Shown: piece by piece, positions 41,911-51,033 of the stretch
Layout of the letters: every line of letters begins with the position of its first letter
How positions within the stretch are numbered: position 1 is the first letter of the stretch
Position numbers and translations under genes: made by a program
Assembly: GCA_001767435.1 (NCBI GenBank)
Contig: MEKT01000237.1
Location: 1-55,660, forward strand
Direction of reading: 5' to 3'
Length of the DNA: 55,660 bases
Source of the DNA: Acidobacteria bacterium RIFCSPLOWO2_02_FULL_65_29
Lineage (GTDB): Bacteria > Acidobacteriota > Vicinamibacteria > Vicinamibacterales > CAVVIG01
The notes under the pieces: generated by a model
Told to the model about the DNA's origin: nothing
The model's database searches: none
What the model saw: only the letters and a program-made list of their open reading frames with translations

Positions 41911-42993
41911 GTGAATGTGATTGAGACGCTGGAATTCGAGGGGCCGATCGCGTCCCTGCTGAAGGAGATCGACGCGCTCGATCTTCTGCCGGCGACCGAC
42001 GCCCGCGACCGCGAAGTGGCGTCCCTCAGGCGGCGACTCGATTCGACCCGCGCGGACCTCTACGCGACGCTCACGCCGTGGCAACGCGTGCAGGTCGCCC
42101 GCCACCCGAGCCGACCGGGTCTCGAGGAGTTCATCCGCGTCCTGTTTTCAGGGTTCGTCGAGCTTCACGGCGACCGCCGGTTCGCCGACGATCACGCGCT
42201 GATGACGGGGTTCGCCGACTATAACGGGCAGCCCGTTCTGCTCGTCGGGCACGTCAAGGGCGGCGATACGAAAGAGAAGATCTACCGGAATTTCGGCTAC
42301 GCGAGGCCCGAAGGGTATCGCAAGGCGCTGCGTGCGATGCGACTGGCCGAGAAGTTCGGGCGCCCGATTATCGTGTTCGTCGACACACCGGCGGCGTATC
42401 CGGGCATCGAGTCGGAGGAGCGCGGCGTGGCCGAAGCCATCGCCGTCAACATCCGCGACATGATGCTGCTCGACACTCCCGTCATCGTCGTGGTCAGCGG
42501 AGAGGGCGGGAGCGGCGGCGCCCTTGGGATTGCCGTCGGCGACCGAGTGCTGATGCAGGAGTTCGCGATCTACAGCGTCATTCCGCCCGAAGGATGCGCA
42601 GCGATCCTGTGGCGCCATTCGAACAAGAAGGTCGAAGCCGCCTCCGCGCTCAAGCTGACGGCGCCCGATCTGCTGAAGGTCGGCATCATCGACGAGATCA
42701 TCCCGGAGCCCGTGGGCGGCGCGCACGCCGACCCGGACACGGCCACGCGGCTCGTCGACGAGGCGTTGCAGCGAGCGCTGGCCGACGTGAGCGCGGTCGA
42801 CGCCGCCGCGCGGCTGAAGGCCAGGTACGACAAGTTCCGGAACATTGGGCGACTCGGGAGGGAGTTCGTCGATGAGGGGAACGAGGTTCCCAGCGGGAGC
42901 TCATTACCCCTCCGAGATCGTTCGAACGCTGAATTACCACGAAGGACACCAAGGACAGAGAGATCTCTTAAAGGTCAGCCTCCGCGCCAGTGA
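41911..42993 (+). CDS. accA: Acetyl-CoA carboxylase carboxyltransferase subunit alpha
   Basis: The 360-residue product matches AccA through VGHVKGGDTKEKIYRNFGYA, VDTPAAYPGIESEERGVAEA and VVVSGEGGSGGALGIAVGD. It joins AccD to transfer CO2 from biotin to acetyl-CoA, the first step of fatty-acid synthesis. The family usually ends near residue 320. Here a 35-residue tail (VPSGSSLPLRDRSNAELPRR and on) is partly encoded by an intergenic-type repeat, accacgaaggacaccaagga, at 42936. GTG starts at 41911 and 41917 are both possible. recJ starts 69 bases downstream. Confidence 0.95.
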   Translation: MNVIETLEFEGPIASLLKEIDALDLLPATDARDREVASLRRRLDSTRADLYATLTPWQRVQVARHPSRPGLEEFIRVLFSGFVELHGDRRFADDHALMTGFADYNGQPVLLVGHVKGGDTKEKIYRNFGYARPEGYRKALRAMRLAEKFGRPIIVFVDTPAAYPGIESEERGVAEAIAVNIRDMMLLDTPVIVVVSGEGGSGGALGIAVGDRVLMQEFAIYSVIPPEGCAAILWRHSNKKVEAASALKLTAPDLLKVGIIDEIIPEPVGGAHADPDTATRLVDEALQRALADVSAVDAAARLKARYDKFRNIGRLGREFVDEGNEVPSGSSLPLRDRSNAELPRRTPRTERSLKGQPPRQ

Positions 42994-43062
42994 TGAAGGT
43001 GTCGTCCCTTGTGGTGAACCGGCCGTGAAGCAAGTCCCGCGCCCGGTTCGAAGGAGGGCCTG

Positions 43063-44808
43063 GTGATCCCGCCCCGATGGGAGACCCTCGCCTTTGATGA
43101 GGCCGCGGCGAGCCAACTCGCTTCGGCGCTGGGCCTCTCGCCGATCGTGGCGCGCTTGCTGTGCCAGCGCGGGCTCGGCGATCCTGAGGCGGCCGCGCGC
43201 TTCCTGAATCCATCGCTCGATCAGCTGCACGATCCGATGGGCCTGGCCGACATGCGCCCGGCCGTCGATCGGCTCATGGCCGCGGTAGCCCGGCGCGAGC
43301 GGATTGCCGTACACGGCGATTACGACGTCGACGGCATCACGTCCACGGTGATCCTGCGGCGGGCGCTGGACCTGCTGGGCGCCGACGTCGTGCACTTCAT
43401 TCCCGAGCGCATGACGGACGGCTACGGGCTGCAGCGGTCAGCGATCGAGCGGCTTCACGCCGACGGCGTCTCGCTCGTCGTGTCGGTGGACTGCGGCATC
43501 CGTGGCGCCGACGCCGCGCGCCGGGCGCGCGAACTGGGCGTCGATCTGATCATCACCGACCACCACGAGCCCGATGCCGAGCTTCCACCGGCGCTCGCCG
43601 TGATCAACCCGAAGCGGCGCGACTGCTCGTACCCCGACAAGCATCTGGCCGGCGTTGGCGTGGCGCTGAAGCTCGTGCAGGCGCTGTGCCGCGAGGCCGG
43701 CCGGGAGAGCTGGCTGCCGGGTTTCGTGAAAGTCGCTGCCATCGGCACATTGGCGGACGTGGTGCCGCTCATCGGCGAGAATCGCGTCATCGCCAAGCTC
43801 GGCCTCGACCTGTTGTCGCGCGGGCCCCACAAGGTCGGGCTTCGCGCGCTCCTCGACGTGGCGGGGCTCGCGGGAAAGACGATCGACAGCTACCACATCT
43901 CGTTCATGGTCGCGCCGCGCGTGAACGCCGCCGGACGCATGAGCACGCCCGACATCGCCACGCGGCTGCTGCTCGCCAGCGACGAGACTCAGGCGGACGA
44001 GGCGCGTGCGCTGGCTCTTCAACTGGACAGCGAGAACGTGCGGCGCCGGGAGGAGGAAGCCAGTATCCTCGCGGCGGCTCGAACCATCATCCAGACCGAT
44101 CCGGCGGTCGGCGCGCGGTCGGTGCTCGTCGTGGCGGGCGAAGGATGGCATCGCGGCGTCATCGGCATCGTCGCCTCGAAACTGGTGGACGCGTTTCATC
44201 GTCCGGCGATCGTGCTGTCGGTCGACGGAGACGTCGCGCACGGGTCGTGCCGGAGCATCCCGCAGTTCGACATACTCGCGGCGCTCGAGCGCTCGGCGGG
44301 TCTGATGATTCGATTCGGCGGCCACAAGCAGGCGGCCGGGCTCACGATCGAGTCGTCCCGCATCCGCGAGCTGCGGACGGCCGTCAACGATGTCGCCGAC
44401 GAGTCGCTCGGCCCCGAGGACCTCATGCCGTGTTTGCGCATCGACAGCGACCTGGGGTTTCGAGGCATCACGAGCGGCGTGGCCGCGGGCGTGGCGTCGC
44501 TGGCGCCGTTTGGCGCCGGCAACCCTCGGCCAGTGTTCGCGGCCCGGCGCGTCGAGTTGGTCGACGGCCCCCGCACGCTGAAGGAACGCCATCTCAAGAT
44601 GGCCCTCAAGCAGGACGGCCGCATCTTCAGAGCCATCGCGTGGCGCGCCGCCGAACGCCACGACTTCATCGCCGAGCACCGGGCGGCTCTCGACGTCGCC
44701 TTCTCGCTCGAGCAGAACCAGTACAATGGGGAGACATACGTGGAGCTCACGCTAGCTGACGTGAGGAGATCCGAGGATTTGAGGAGATCCGAGGATTTGA
44801 GGAGTTGA
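43063..44808 (+). CDS. recJ: Single-strand DNA exonuclease RecJ
   Basis: The 581-residue protein has the RecJ DHH phosphoesterase motifs: VHGDYDVDGITSTVILRRAL, VVSVDCGIRG, LIITDHHEPDAELPPALAV and the DHHA1 part with RFGGHKQAAGLTIE. It degrades single-stranded DNA 5 prime to 3 prime in recombination and base-excision repair with manganese. The OB-fold end is followed by VRRSEDLRRSEDLRS, which is encoded by the 16-bp-type repeat array, so the native C terminus has been replaced or extended by repeat sequence. The GTG start is at 43063. Confidence 0.95.
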   Translation: MIPPRWETLAFDEAAASQLASALGLSPIVARLLCQRGLGDPEAAARFLNPSLDQLHDPMGLADMRPAVDRLMAAVARRERIAVHGDYDVDGITSTVILRRALDLLGADVVHFIPERMTDGYGLQRSAIERLHADGVSLVVSVDCGIRGADAARRARELGVDLIITDHHEPDAELPPALAVINPKRRDCSYPDKHLAGVGVALKLVQALCREAGRESWLPGFVKVAAIGTLADVVPLIGENRVIAKLGLDLLSRGPHKVGLRALLDVAGLAGKTIDSYHISFMVAPRVNAAGRMSTPDIATRLLLASDETQADEARALALQLDSENVRRREEEASILAAARTIIQTDPAVGARSVLVVAGEGWHRGVIGIVASKLVDAFHRPAIVLSVDGDVAHGSCRSIPQFDILAALERSAGLMIRFGGHKQAAGLTIESSRIRELRTAVNDVADESLGPEDLMPCLRIDSDLGFRGITSGVAAGVASLAPFGAGNPRPVFAARRVELVDGPRTLKERHLKMALKQDGRIFRAIAWRAAERHDFIAEHRAALDVAFSLEQNQYNGETYVELTLADVRRSEDLRRSEDLRS

Positions 44809-44962
44809 GGATTTGAGGAGTTGAGGATTTGGCGTCAGGAATTGAGGATGTGAGAATCTAGCGAGGCGGTGCGCACGGCCGCCAAGTGCGCTAAATCCTC
44901 AGATTCTCCAAATCCTCAGATTCTCTAAATCCTCAGATTCTCAAGTCCTCAAATCCTCAAGT
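44762..44962. repeat. Opposed 16/17-bp arrays forming a large inverted repeat (copy B2)
   Basis: The left arm (44762-44858) is built of aggagttgaggatttg-like units, including a pair of 18-base variants inside the recJ end. The right arm (44892-44962) has units of the kind aaatcctcagattctc with 17-base spacing, the reverse complement. A 33-base GC-rich loop lies between. The transcript could form a long stem between recJ and the lptC gene. Confidence 0.8.
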
Positions 44963-44980
44963 TCCGCGATCCACCCGTCT

Positions 44981-47095
44981 ATGTCTGTGTGGCAGCGGAG
45001 AACCCGCCTCGTCCTGCTCGTCGCCGCCGTCGCGCTGGCGATTGCGGTTGTCGCGGCGTTCAAGCGCCGTCCGCCTTCGAGCGTGCCTGCGCTGGTGGCG
45101 CCCGCGGATCCGAAGGCCGTGGTGGAGAGCGCCAGCGGCTTTCGGGGCCGCCACAATCGCGAACAGGAAGAGGTTCGCATCGCGTACGACACGCTCACGT
45201 CCTACCCCGACGGCTCCACAAGAATGCGCGGCGTGAAAGTCACGACGGTCCGGGCCGGCGGGCGCACCTTCGTCATCACGGGCCAGGACGCAGACCTCGG
45301 CAAGGACGAGGGAAGCCTCGCCATCTCTGGAGACGTTCGGGTGACCGCGTCCGACGGCATGGAGATTCGGACCGACCGCGCCACCTATTCGGAGGCCGAT
45401 GCCCTCGTCCGCGCGCCAGGACCAGTCGCCTTCTCGCGCGGGCGGCTCACCGGATCGGGACTCGGCGCGACGTACGACAAGAACCTCGACGTGCTGACCA
45501 TCAGCGAGCGCGCCGTCGTGCATCTGGCGGCCGACCAAGCCGGCTCGGGTGCGGCCGAGATCGCCTCCGGCGCCGTGGCGTTCGACCATCGAAGCCACCT
45601 CATCGAGTTCACGGGCGGCATGACCGTCTCTCGCGGCGGTCGAATCCTTCAAGCCGACGCCGGAACCGCCCACCTCACCGTCGACGAGCAACAACTTCAG
45701 GGGATGGACCTGCGCGGCAACGGGCGGATCGCCGCCGACCCGACCGGCGTTGGCGGCGTCAGCGCCATGGAGGCCCGCGAGATCGAGCTGACATACGGTC
45801 CCGACGGCCAGACGCTGGAGCGCGCAACGCTCACCGGTGACGCCGCGATCCGGATGAGCGGCGGGCGGGGACAGGCCGATCGAGAGATCACGGCGTCCAC
45901 AATCGACATCGCGCTCGCCCCAGACGGATCGACACCCACCTCGCTCATCGCCCGCGAACCGGTGCAGCTGACGATGCCGGCCGATCCCGAGACGCCCGCG
46001 CGCACGATTCGGGCGAGGGCGCTCGACGGGTCCGGCGATGCACCGAACGGGCTGACGAACGCTCGCTTCACCGGCGCCGTGCAGTTCCGCGAGTACGGTC
46101 CGAGCCTGGAGCGGACGGCGCGCTCCGCCGTACTCGACGTCACGCTCGAGCGCGGCTTCGGCGCGATCGAGGACGCGCGTTTTGCCCAGCAAGTGCGCTT
46201 CGAGGATCGTGGCCTCGTCGCCACCGCGGCGCGCGCCCGCTACCTCGTTGGCAAGGGCGCCCTGGAGCTCAGCGGATCGGAGCCGGCCGCCTCCGCTCCG
46301 CATGTCGAGAACGATCGAATTGCCGTCGGGGCCTCTCGGATCGACGTGACGCTGGTCGGTCCGGTGGTGAAGGCCGAGGGGGCGGTCAAGAGCGAGCTCA
46401 AGCCCCCGCGCACCCCCACGCGGTCCAACGACGCCACTGGTGGAGGCGCGCGGGTCCCCTCGATGTTCAAGCAGGACCAGCTGGTGGCGGCGGCCGCCGG
46501 CAGTCTCGTGTACGACGGTGAGCGATCGACGGCAACCTATTCCGGCGGCGCGCAGCTCTGGCAGGGCGAGACATCCATCAAGGCACCGACGATTGTCCTG
46601 AACGAGGCGAGCGGCGATCTGACCGCGACCGGATCGGTCGTCACCTCGATCGCGCTCGAGCAGGAGGGCAAGGACGGGAAGCGCGACCGTATCCGCTCGA
46701 CCGGCTCGTCGAAGACGTTCGCCTACGAAGAATCATCGCGACGGGCCACGTATCTGGCCGACGCCCACATGAACGGACCGCAGGGCGACATGGCTGCGGC
46801 CCGGATCGAGTTGTACTTGAAACCATCGGGCGACCAGCTCGATCGCGCGGAGGCCTACGACGCCGTGACGCTCCGCGATCAGAATCGCGAGACCAGGGGC
46901 GCGCGCATGACCTACTTCAGCGCCGACGAGCGCTACGTCGTGACGGGCGCGCCGGTCACCATCACCGACGAGTGCGGGAGGGTCACGACCGGCCAGACCG
47001 TCACCTTCAACAAGACGGCCGACACGATCGTCGTCGACGGCAACGAACAGACCCGGACCCGGTCGAGCGGCGTCGCCAACTGTCCTCCGCAATGA
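44981..47095 (+). CDS. LPS export protein with LptC- and LptA-type domains
   Basis: The 704-residue product has one N-terminal membrane helix ([20 protein letters not shown]) and then a long beta-rich periplasmic part. The first 150 residues resemble LptC ([20 protein letters not shown] and [20 protein letters not shown]). Several OstA-type stretches follow, such as [40 protein letters not shown] and [20 protein letters not shown]. Separate LptC and LptA proteins are about 190 and 185 residues, so this looks like an LptC fused to repeated LptA modules forming the periplasmic LPS bridge. lptB follows with a 4-base overlap (ATGA). Function is inferred from neighbours and fold. Confidence 0.8.
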   Translation: MSVWQRRTRLVLLVAAVALAIAVVAAFKRRPPSSVPALVAPADPKAVVESASGFRGRHNREQEEVRIAYDTLTSYPDGSTRMRGVKVTTVRAGGRTFVITGQDADLGKDEGSLAISGDVRVTASDGMEIRTDRATYSEADALVRAPGPVAFSRGRLTGSGLGATYDKNLDVLTISERAVVHLAADQAGSGAAEIASGAVAFDHRSHLIEFTGGMTVSRGGRILQADAGTAHLTVDEQQLQGMDLRGNGRIAADPTGVGGVSAMEAREIELTYGPDGQTLERATLTGDAAIRMSGGRGQADREITASTIDIALAPDGSTPTSLIAREPVQLTMPADPETPARTIRARALDGSGDAPNGLTNARFTGAVQFREYGPSLERTARSAVLDVTLERGFGAIEDARFAQQVRFEDRGLVATAARARYLVGKGALELSGSEPAASAPHVENDRIAVGASRIDVTLVGPVVKAEGAVKSELKPPRTPTRSNDATGGGARVPSMFKQDQLVAAAAGSLVYDGERSTATYSGGAQLWQGETSIKAPTIVLNEASGDLTATGSVVTSIALEQEGKDGKRDRIRSTGSSKTFAYEESSRRATYLADAHMNGPQGDMAAARIELYLKPSGDQLDRAEAYDAVTLRDQNRETRGARMTYFSADERYVVTGAPVTITDECGRVTTGQTVTFNKTADTIVVDGNEQTRTRSSGVANCPPQ

Positions 47096-47823
47096 CGCCG
47101 GCGACGCTCCGCACCATCAATCTGACAAAGTCGTATGGCGGCCGCACGGTCGTCCGCGGCGTCAACCTGGACGTCGCGTCCGGGGAAATCGTCGGACTTC
47201 TCGGGCCAAACGGCGCCGGCAAGACCACCACCTTTTACATGACCGTGGGCCTGACGGCGCCCGACTCCGGGCGCGTCGAGCTCGACGGCCAGGACGTCAC
47301 CGACGATCCGATGTATGTCCGGGCCCGCAAGGGCATCGGGTATCTGCCGCAGGAGGCGTCGATCTTTCGGGGCCTCACGGTGGAGCAGAACATCCTCGCC
47401 ATTCTCGAGACGATGGGGCTCGGCGGCTCCGATCGGCGCGCTCGGCTTCGCGAGCTGCTCGCGGAATTGAATCTGACGCCGCTCGCCCGGTCGCCCGCCT
47501 ACACGCTGTCGGGCGGCGAACGGCGGCGGGCCGAGATCACCAGGGCCCTGGTCACCTCGCCGAAGTTCATCCTGCTCGACGAGCCTTTCGCCGGCATCGA
47601 TCCGATTGCGGTATCGGACATCCAGAAGATCATCTTTCACTTGCGCGATCGCGGCATTGGCGTGCTGATTACCGACCACAACGTTCGGGAAACGCTGCGC
47701 ATCACCGACCGTGCCTACATCGTGCATGACGGCGTGATTTTCAAGAGCGGGACGCCCGTCGGCCTGGCCGCCGACGAGGAAGTCCGCCGGATTTATCTGG
47801 GGACCGAGTTCCGATTGGACTAA
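47092..47823 (+). CDS. lptB: LPS export ABC transporter ATP-binding protein
   Basis: The 243-residue ATPase has Walker [14 protein letters not shown], signature [15 protein letters not shown], Walker [14 protein letters not shown] and the His switch [12 protein letters not shown]. These fit LptB, which powers LPS extraction with LptF and LptG (not in this window). Its ATG overlaps the stop of the LptC/LptA-like gene, so the two are translationally coupled. rpoN follows 59 bases later, a conserved neighbour. A frame extension to 46972 lies inside the upstream gene and is not used. Confidence 0.95.
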   Translation: MTPATLRTINLTKSYGGRTVVRGVNLDVASGEIVGLLGPNGAGKTTTFYMTVGLTAPDSGRVELDGQDVTDDPMYVRARKGIGYLPQEASIFRGLTVEQNILAILETMGLGGSDRRARLRELLAELNLTPLARSPAYTLSGGERRRAEITRALVTSPKFILLDEPFAGIDPIAVSDIQKIIFHLRDRGIGVLITDHNVRETLRITDRAYIVHDGVIFKSGTPVGLAADEEVRRIYLGTEFRLD

Positions 47824-47882
47824 GATAAGGCCTAGGAATTGCATGCGCGGCGCCGGCCCGGTGACGGGCGGCCTAACGGCCC

Positions 47883-49310
47883 ATGGGCATCCACCAGAAG
47901 CTTCATACCAAGCTCGTCCAGAAACTGATTCTCACGCCGTCGCTGCAGCAGGCCATCAAGCTGCTGCCGATGTCGACGCTCGAGCTGTCGGACCTCTTGA
48001 ACCAGGAAATGGTCGAGAATCCGATGCTCGAGGAGGTGCCGACCGAGGACCTGCAGCCCGTCGACGCCGCCGCCACCCCTGAAAAGCCGGAACCACAGCA
48101 AGGCGTCAAGAACGACGTGTGGGACGACCAGGATTACGAGTATTTCTTCGGGGATTATCTCGACGACGGCTATCGGCCCAAGGCGCCGCAGGAAGTCAAG
48201 GAACTGCCGCCCATCGAAAACACGCTGTCGACGCTGACCTCGCTGGCCGATCACCTGATGTGGCAGCTGTCGATGCAGACCGACGACGCGCTGATGCGCG
48301 AGATCGGGTCGGCCATCATCGGCAACCTCGACGACGACGGATATCTGGTGGCGTCGTTCGACGAGCTTGCGGGCATGGGCCCGTGGCCGGTCGCCGAGGT
48401 CGAGCGGGCGCTCCGTCTGGTCCAGAGTTTCGATCCGACGGGCGTCGCGGCGCGGGACCTGCAGGAATGCCTGCTCCTTCAGCTTCGTCACCTGGGTCTC
48501 GAGGGCACACCCACCGAACGAATCGTCAGCGACCATCTCCGGCTGCTCCAAAACCATCAGGTGCCCGAAATCGCGCGCAAGGTCGGCTTGACCATCGATG
48601 ACCTCAAGGAACACATCGAGATCATCCGCCACCTCGACCCGAAGCCGGGCAGCCGCTACAACCCGACGCAGTCGCAATACGTCATCCCCGACGTGTACGT
48701 GGTGAAGGTGGAGGACCAGTACGTCGCCGTGCTGAATGAAGACGGCCTGCCGCAGATGCGGATCAGCCCCGTCTACCGGCGGCTGCTCGACAAGGGCGCG
48801 GCGGGCAACACCGACGAGACGCGGGCCTATGTGAAGGACAAGTTCCGATCGGCCCTGTGGCTCATCAAGTCGGTCGAGCAGCGGCAGAAGACCATTCACA
48901 AGGTCGCCAACAGCATCATCAATTTCCAGCGAGACTTCCTCGACCACGGCATCGAGCACCTGCGGCCGCTCGTCCTGCGCGACGTGGCCAACGACATCGG
49001 GATGCACGAGTCGACGGTCAGCCGCGTCGTGACCAACAAGTACATGCACACGCCGCAGGGCGTGTTCGAGATGAAATACTTCTTCCACAGCGGGATCAGC
49101 AGCTCGTATGGGGAGAGCGTCTCGTCGGTGACGATCAAACAGCGCATCCGCAAGATCATCGAGAACGAGGATCCGCGCAAACCGCTGAGCGATTCGAAGA
49201 TCGTGAGCATCCTGCAGCGAGAGGGTCTGGAGTTGGCCCGCCGCACGATTGCGAAGTATCGTGAGGAGTTGAAGATCCCGACGTCCAATCAGCGGAAAGT
49301 GATGTACTGA
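47883..49310 (+). CDS. rpoN: RNA polymerase sigma-54 factor
   Basis: The 475-residue protein has the Gln-rich region I (QKLILTPSLQQAIKLLPMST), an acidic linker (NPMLEEVPTEDLQP and DVWDDQDYEYFFGDYLDDG), the core-binding domain, the helix-turn-helix MHESTVSRVVTNKYMHTPQG and the RpoN box ARRTIAKYRE. It directs polymerase to -24/-12 promoters that need an activator ATPase; no such activator is in this window. The ATG start is 59 bases after lptB. A hairpin repeat (49316-49415) lies between rpoN and hpf. Confidence 0.97.
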   Translation: MGIHQKLHTKLVQKLILTPSLQQAIKLLPMSTLELSDLLNQEMVENPMLEEVPTEDLQPVDAAATPEKPEPQQGVKNDVWDDQDYEYFFGDYLDDGYRPKAPQEVKELPPIENTLSTLTSLADHLMWQLSMQTDDALMREIGSAIIGNLDDDGYLVASFDELAGMGPWPVAEVERALRLVQSFDPTGVAARDLQECLLLQLRHLGLEGTPTERIVSDHLRLLQNHQVPEIARKVGLTIDDLKEHIEIIRHLDPKPGSRYNPTQSQYVIPDVYVVKVEDQYVAVLNEDGLPQMRISPVYRRLLDKGAAGNTDETRAYVKDKFRSALWLIKSVEQRQKTIHKVANSIINFQRDFLDHGIEHLRPLVLRDVANDIGMHESTVSRVVTNKYMHTPQGVFEMKYFFHSGISSSYGESVSSVTIKQRIRKIIENEDPRKPLSDSKIVSILQREGLELARRTIAKYREELKIPTSNQRKVMY

Positions 49311-49315
49311 CGCGC

Positions 49316-49415
49316 TCGACAGCGAGTCGACAGTCGACAGTTCACCGTCAACAGAGGAAAGCCGGTCGAACTGTCAACTGGGGACTGTCAACTGTGAACT
49401 GACCGACTGTCGATG
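49316..49415. repeat. Hairpin array of AACTGTCAACTGT-type words (copy A4)
   Basis: The left arm (49316-49354) has tcgacagtcgacagttcacc and gtcaacag; after a 16-base loop the right arm reads ctgtcaactggggactgtca and on to 49415. It begins 6 bases after the rpoN stop and ends 24 bases before hpf, so it may mark the end of the lpt-rpoN transcript or control hpf. Confidence 0.7.
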
Positions 49416-49438
49416 TCCAAGATAGCTGAGAGCTGATC

Positions 49439-50017
49439 ATGCGCCTCGAATTGACCGGCCGTCACGTCGACATCACCCCCACGCTTCGCCGTCTCGTCGA
49501 CAAGAAGCTCGCCCGTGTCGAACGGATGTTGAACGATAGCGCGGTGTCGGCCGCGGTGGTCCTCAGCCACGAGCGCGGCGGCCGCCGCGCCGACGTGAGC
49601 TTGCATGCCCGCGGCGAGCAGTTCCTGCACAGCGTGGGTGCCGCCGCCACCTGGGACGCGTCCATGCGCCAGGCGGTGGACAAGCTGGCGCAGCAGGCGC
49701 AGCGGGTGAAGGGGAAGTGGCGCGCGCGCACGCGGCACGGGCCGAAGCCGCCGGCGCCCGCGGCCGGGGCGCCTGCCTCGCAGCGCGAGTCCACGGGGCA
49801 GGAACGGGGCGGAGGCGTGTCGCCAAAGATACGGATGCCGCGGATTCTGCGCACCACGCGCCAGGCGCTGAAGGCGATGTCAGTCGCCGACGCGCTGCGC
49901 CAGGTGGCGGCGGATGGCGACGGCGTGCTCGTCTTTCGCGACTCCGAGACTGCGGCCGTGAGCGTGCTGTTCCGTCGCCCGGACGGGGAGTTGATGCTGG
50001 TCGAGACCGAACCGTGA
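49439..50017 (+). CDS. hpf: Ribosome hibernation promoting factor, long form
   Basis: The 192-residue product has the N-terminal HPF/RaiA domain (LTGRHVDITPTLRRLVDKKL, VVLSHERGGRRADVSLHARG, DASMRQAVDKLAQQAQRVK), a Pro/Ala-rich linker (about 98-130) and the C-terminal dimer domain (KAMSVADALRQVAADGDGVL, ending SVLFRRPDGELMLVE). Long HPF stores 70S ribosomes as 100S dimers in slow-growing cells. It lies directly after rpoN, a classical site. The hprK start overlaps its stop (GTGA). Confidence 0.93.
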   Translation: MRLELTGRHVDITPTLRRLVDKKLARVERMLNDSAVSAAVVLSHERGGRRADVSLHARGEQFLHSVGAAATWDASMRQAVDKLAQQAQRVKGKWRARTRHGPKPPAPAAGAPASQRESTGQERGGGVSPKIRMPRILRTTRQALKAMSVADALRQVAADGDGVLVFRDSETAAVSVLFRRPDGELMLVETEP

Positions 50018-51033
50018 CCCCCCCTCCCGGTGTGAGCGTCCGTGGGCTCTTGGCGAGCCGCCCGGAAGCCTTCGGCCTCACGCTCGACCTGCTGGCAGGC
50101 GCCGACGGCCTTGATCGGATCATCACCAGCCCCCATATCCAGAAGACCGGCCTCGCGCTGGCCGGCTTCCACGAGTACCTGAAGCCCGGCCGCGTGCTCG
50201 TCTTCGGCGAGAGCGAGATCCGGTATCTCGAGAGGCTCGAACCGCCTGCCGCGATGACCGCGATTCGCCTGGCGCTGGCCCGCGACTTTCCGTGCGTGCT
50301 CATCACGGGCGGCTTCCCGCCGCCGCCCGGGCTCGTGGTCGAGGCGGAGCGAGCGCACCTGCCCCTCCTGCACACGGCCGTCGCCACGCCAGCGGCCATC
50401 GCCAAGCTGAGCTCGCTGCTCGACGACAGTCTCGCCGAACGCACGATCGTTCACGCCGTCCTCATGGACATCCTCGGGCTCGGCGTGCTCCTCGTCGGCG
50501 AAAGCGGGATTGGCAAGAGCGAATGCGCGCTCGACCTGATCGTCCGGGGCCACCGGCTCGTGGCCGACGACACGGTCGACGTGCGGCGGCGCGCCGAATC
50601 GATTGCCATCGGCACGTGCCCCGAGATGACGCGGCACCACATGGAGCTGCGCGGGCTGGGCGTGATCAACGTCAAGGACTTGTTCGGCATCGCCTCGACC
50701 CGGTCATCGAAGCGCGTGGAGCTCGTCGTACAGCTCGAGCGCTGGGACTCGGCTCGTGAGTACGAGCGGCTCGGCCTCGACGAGGAGTTCTTCGAGCTGG
50801 TGGGACTGCGTTTTCCGCTCGTCAGGATGCCGGTGGCGCCCGGGCGAAACATCGCGATCCTGGTCGAAGTCGCCGCCAGGAACCAGCTGCTCCGTGCCCG
50901 CGGCCACCACGCGGCGCGCCTTCTGGCCGAGCGTCTGGAGCGCACGCTGCGCCAGGCGGCTCCCGCCGAACCGGTCAACGATGCCGAGGACGTCGAGGAC
51001 GCCGAGGACCTCGAGGCCGGAGGAGGGCGGTGA
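50014..51033 (+). CDS. hprK: HPr kinase/phosphorylase
   Basis: The 339-residue enzyme starts at a GTG overlapping the hpf stop. Its N-terminal half (GVSVRGLLASRPEAFGLTLD) leads to the catalytic half with the P loop LLVGESGIGKSECALDLI near residue 162, the acidic HRLVADDTVDVRRR and the K3-type motif HMELRGLGVINVKDLFG. It phosphorylates HPr on Ser46 or removes it, linking carbon state to regulation. The C terminus is an acidic repeat (AEDVEDAEDLEAGGGR). rapZ starts inside its stop codon (GTGA). Confidence 0.95.
   Translation: MTPPPGVSVRGLLASRPEAFGLTLDLLAGADGLDRIITSPHIQKTGLALAGFHEYLKPGRVLVFGESEIRYLERLEPPAAMTAIRLALARDFPCVLITGGFPPPPGLVVEAERAHLPLLHTAVATPAAIAKLSSLLDDSLAERTIVHAVLMDILGLGVLLVGESGIGKSECALDLIVRGHRLVADDTVDVRRRAESIAIGTCPEMTRHHMELRGLGVINVKDLFGIASTRSSKRVELVVQLERWDSAREYERLGLDEEFFELVGLRFPLVRMPVAPGRNIAILVEVAARNQLLRARGHHAARLLAERLERTLRQAAPAEPVNDAEDVEDAEDLEAGGGR

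Noticed and set aside
50955-51033. The acidic C-terminal repeat of HprK as part of the spacer repeat families
   Set aside because: It is a gaggac-type codon repeat within the gene and shares no word with the spacer arrays.
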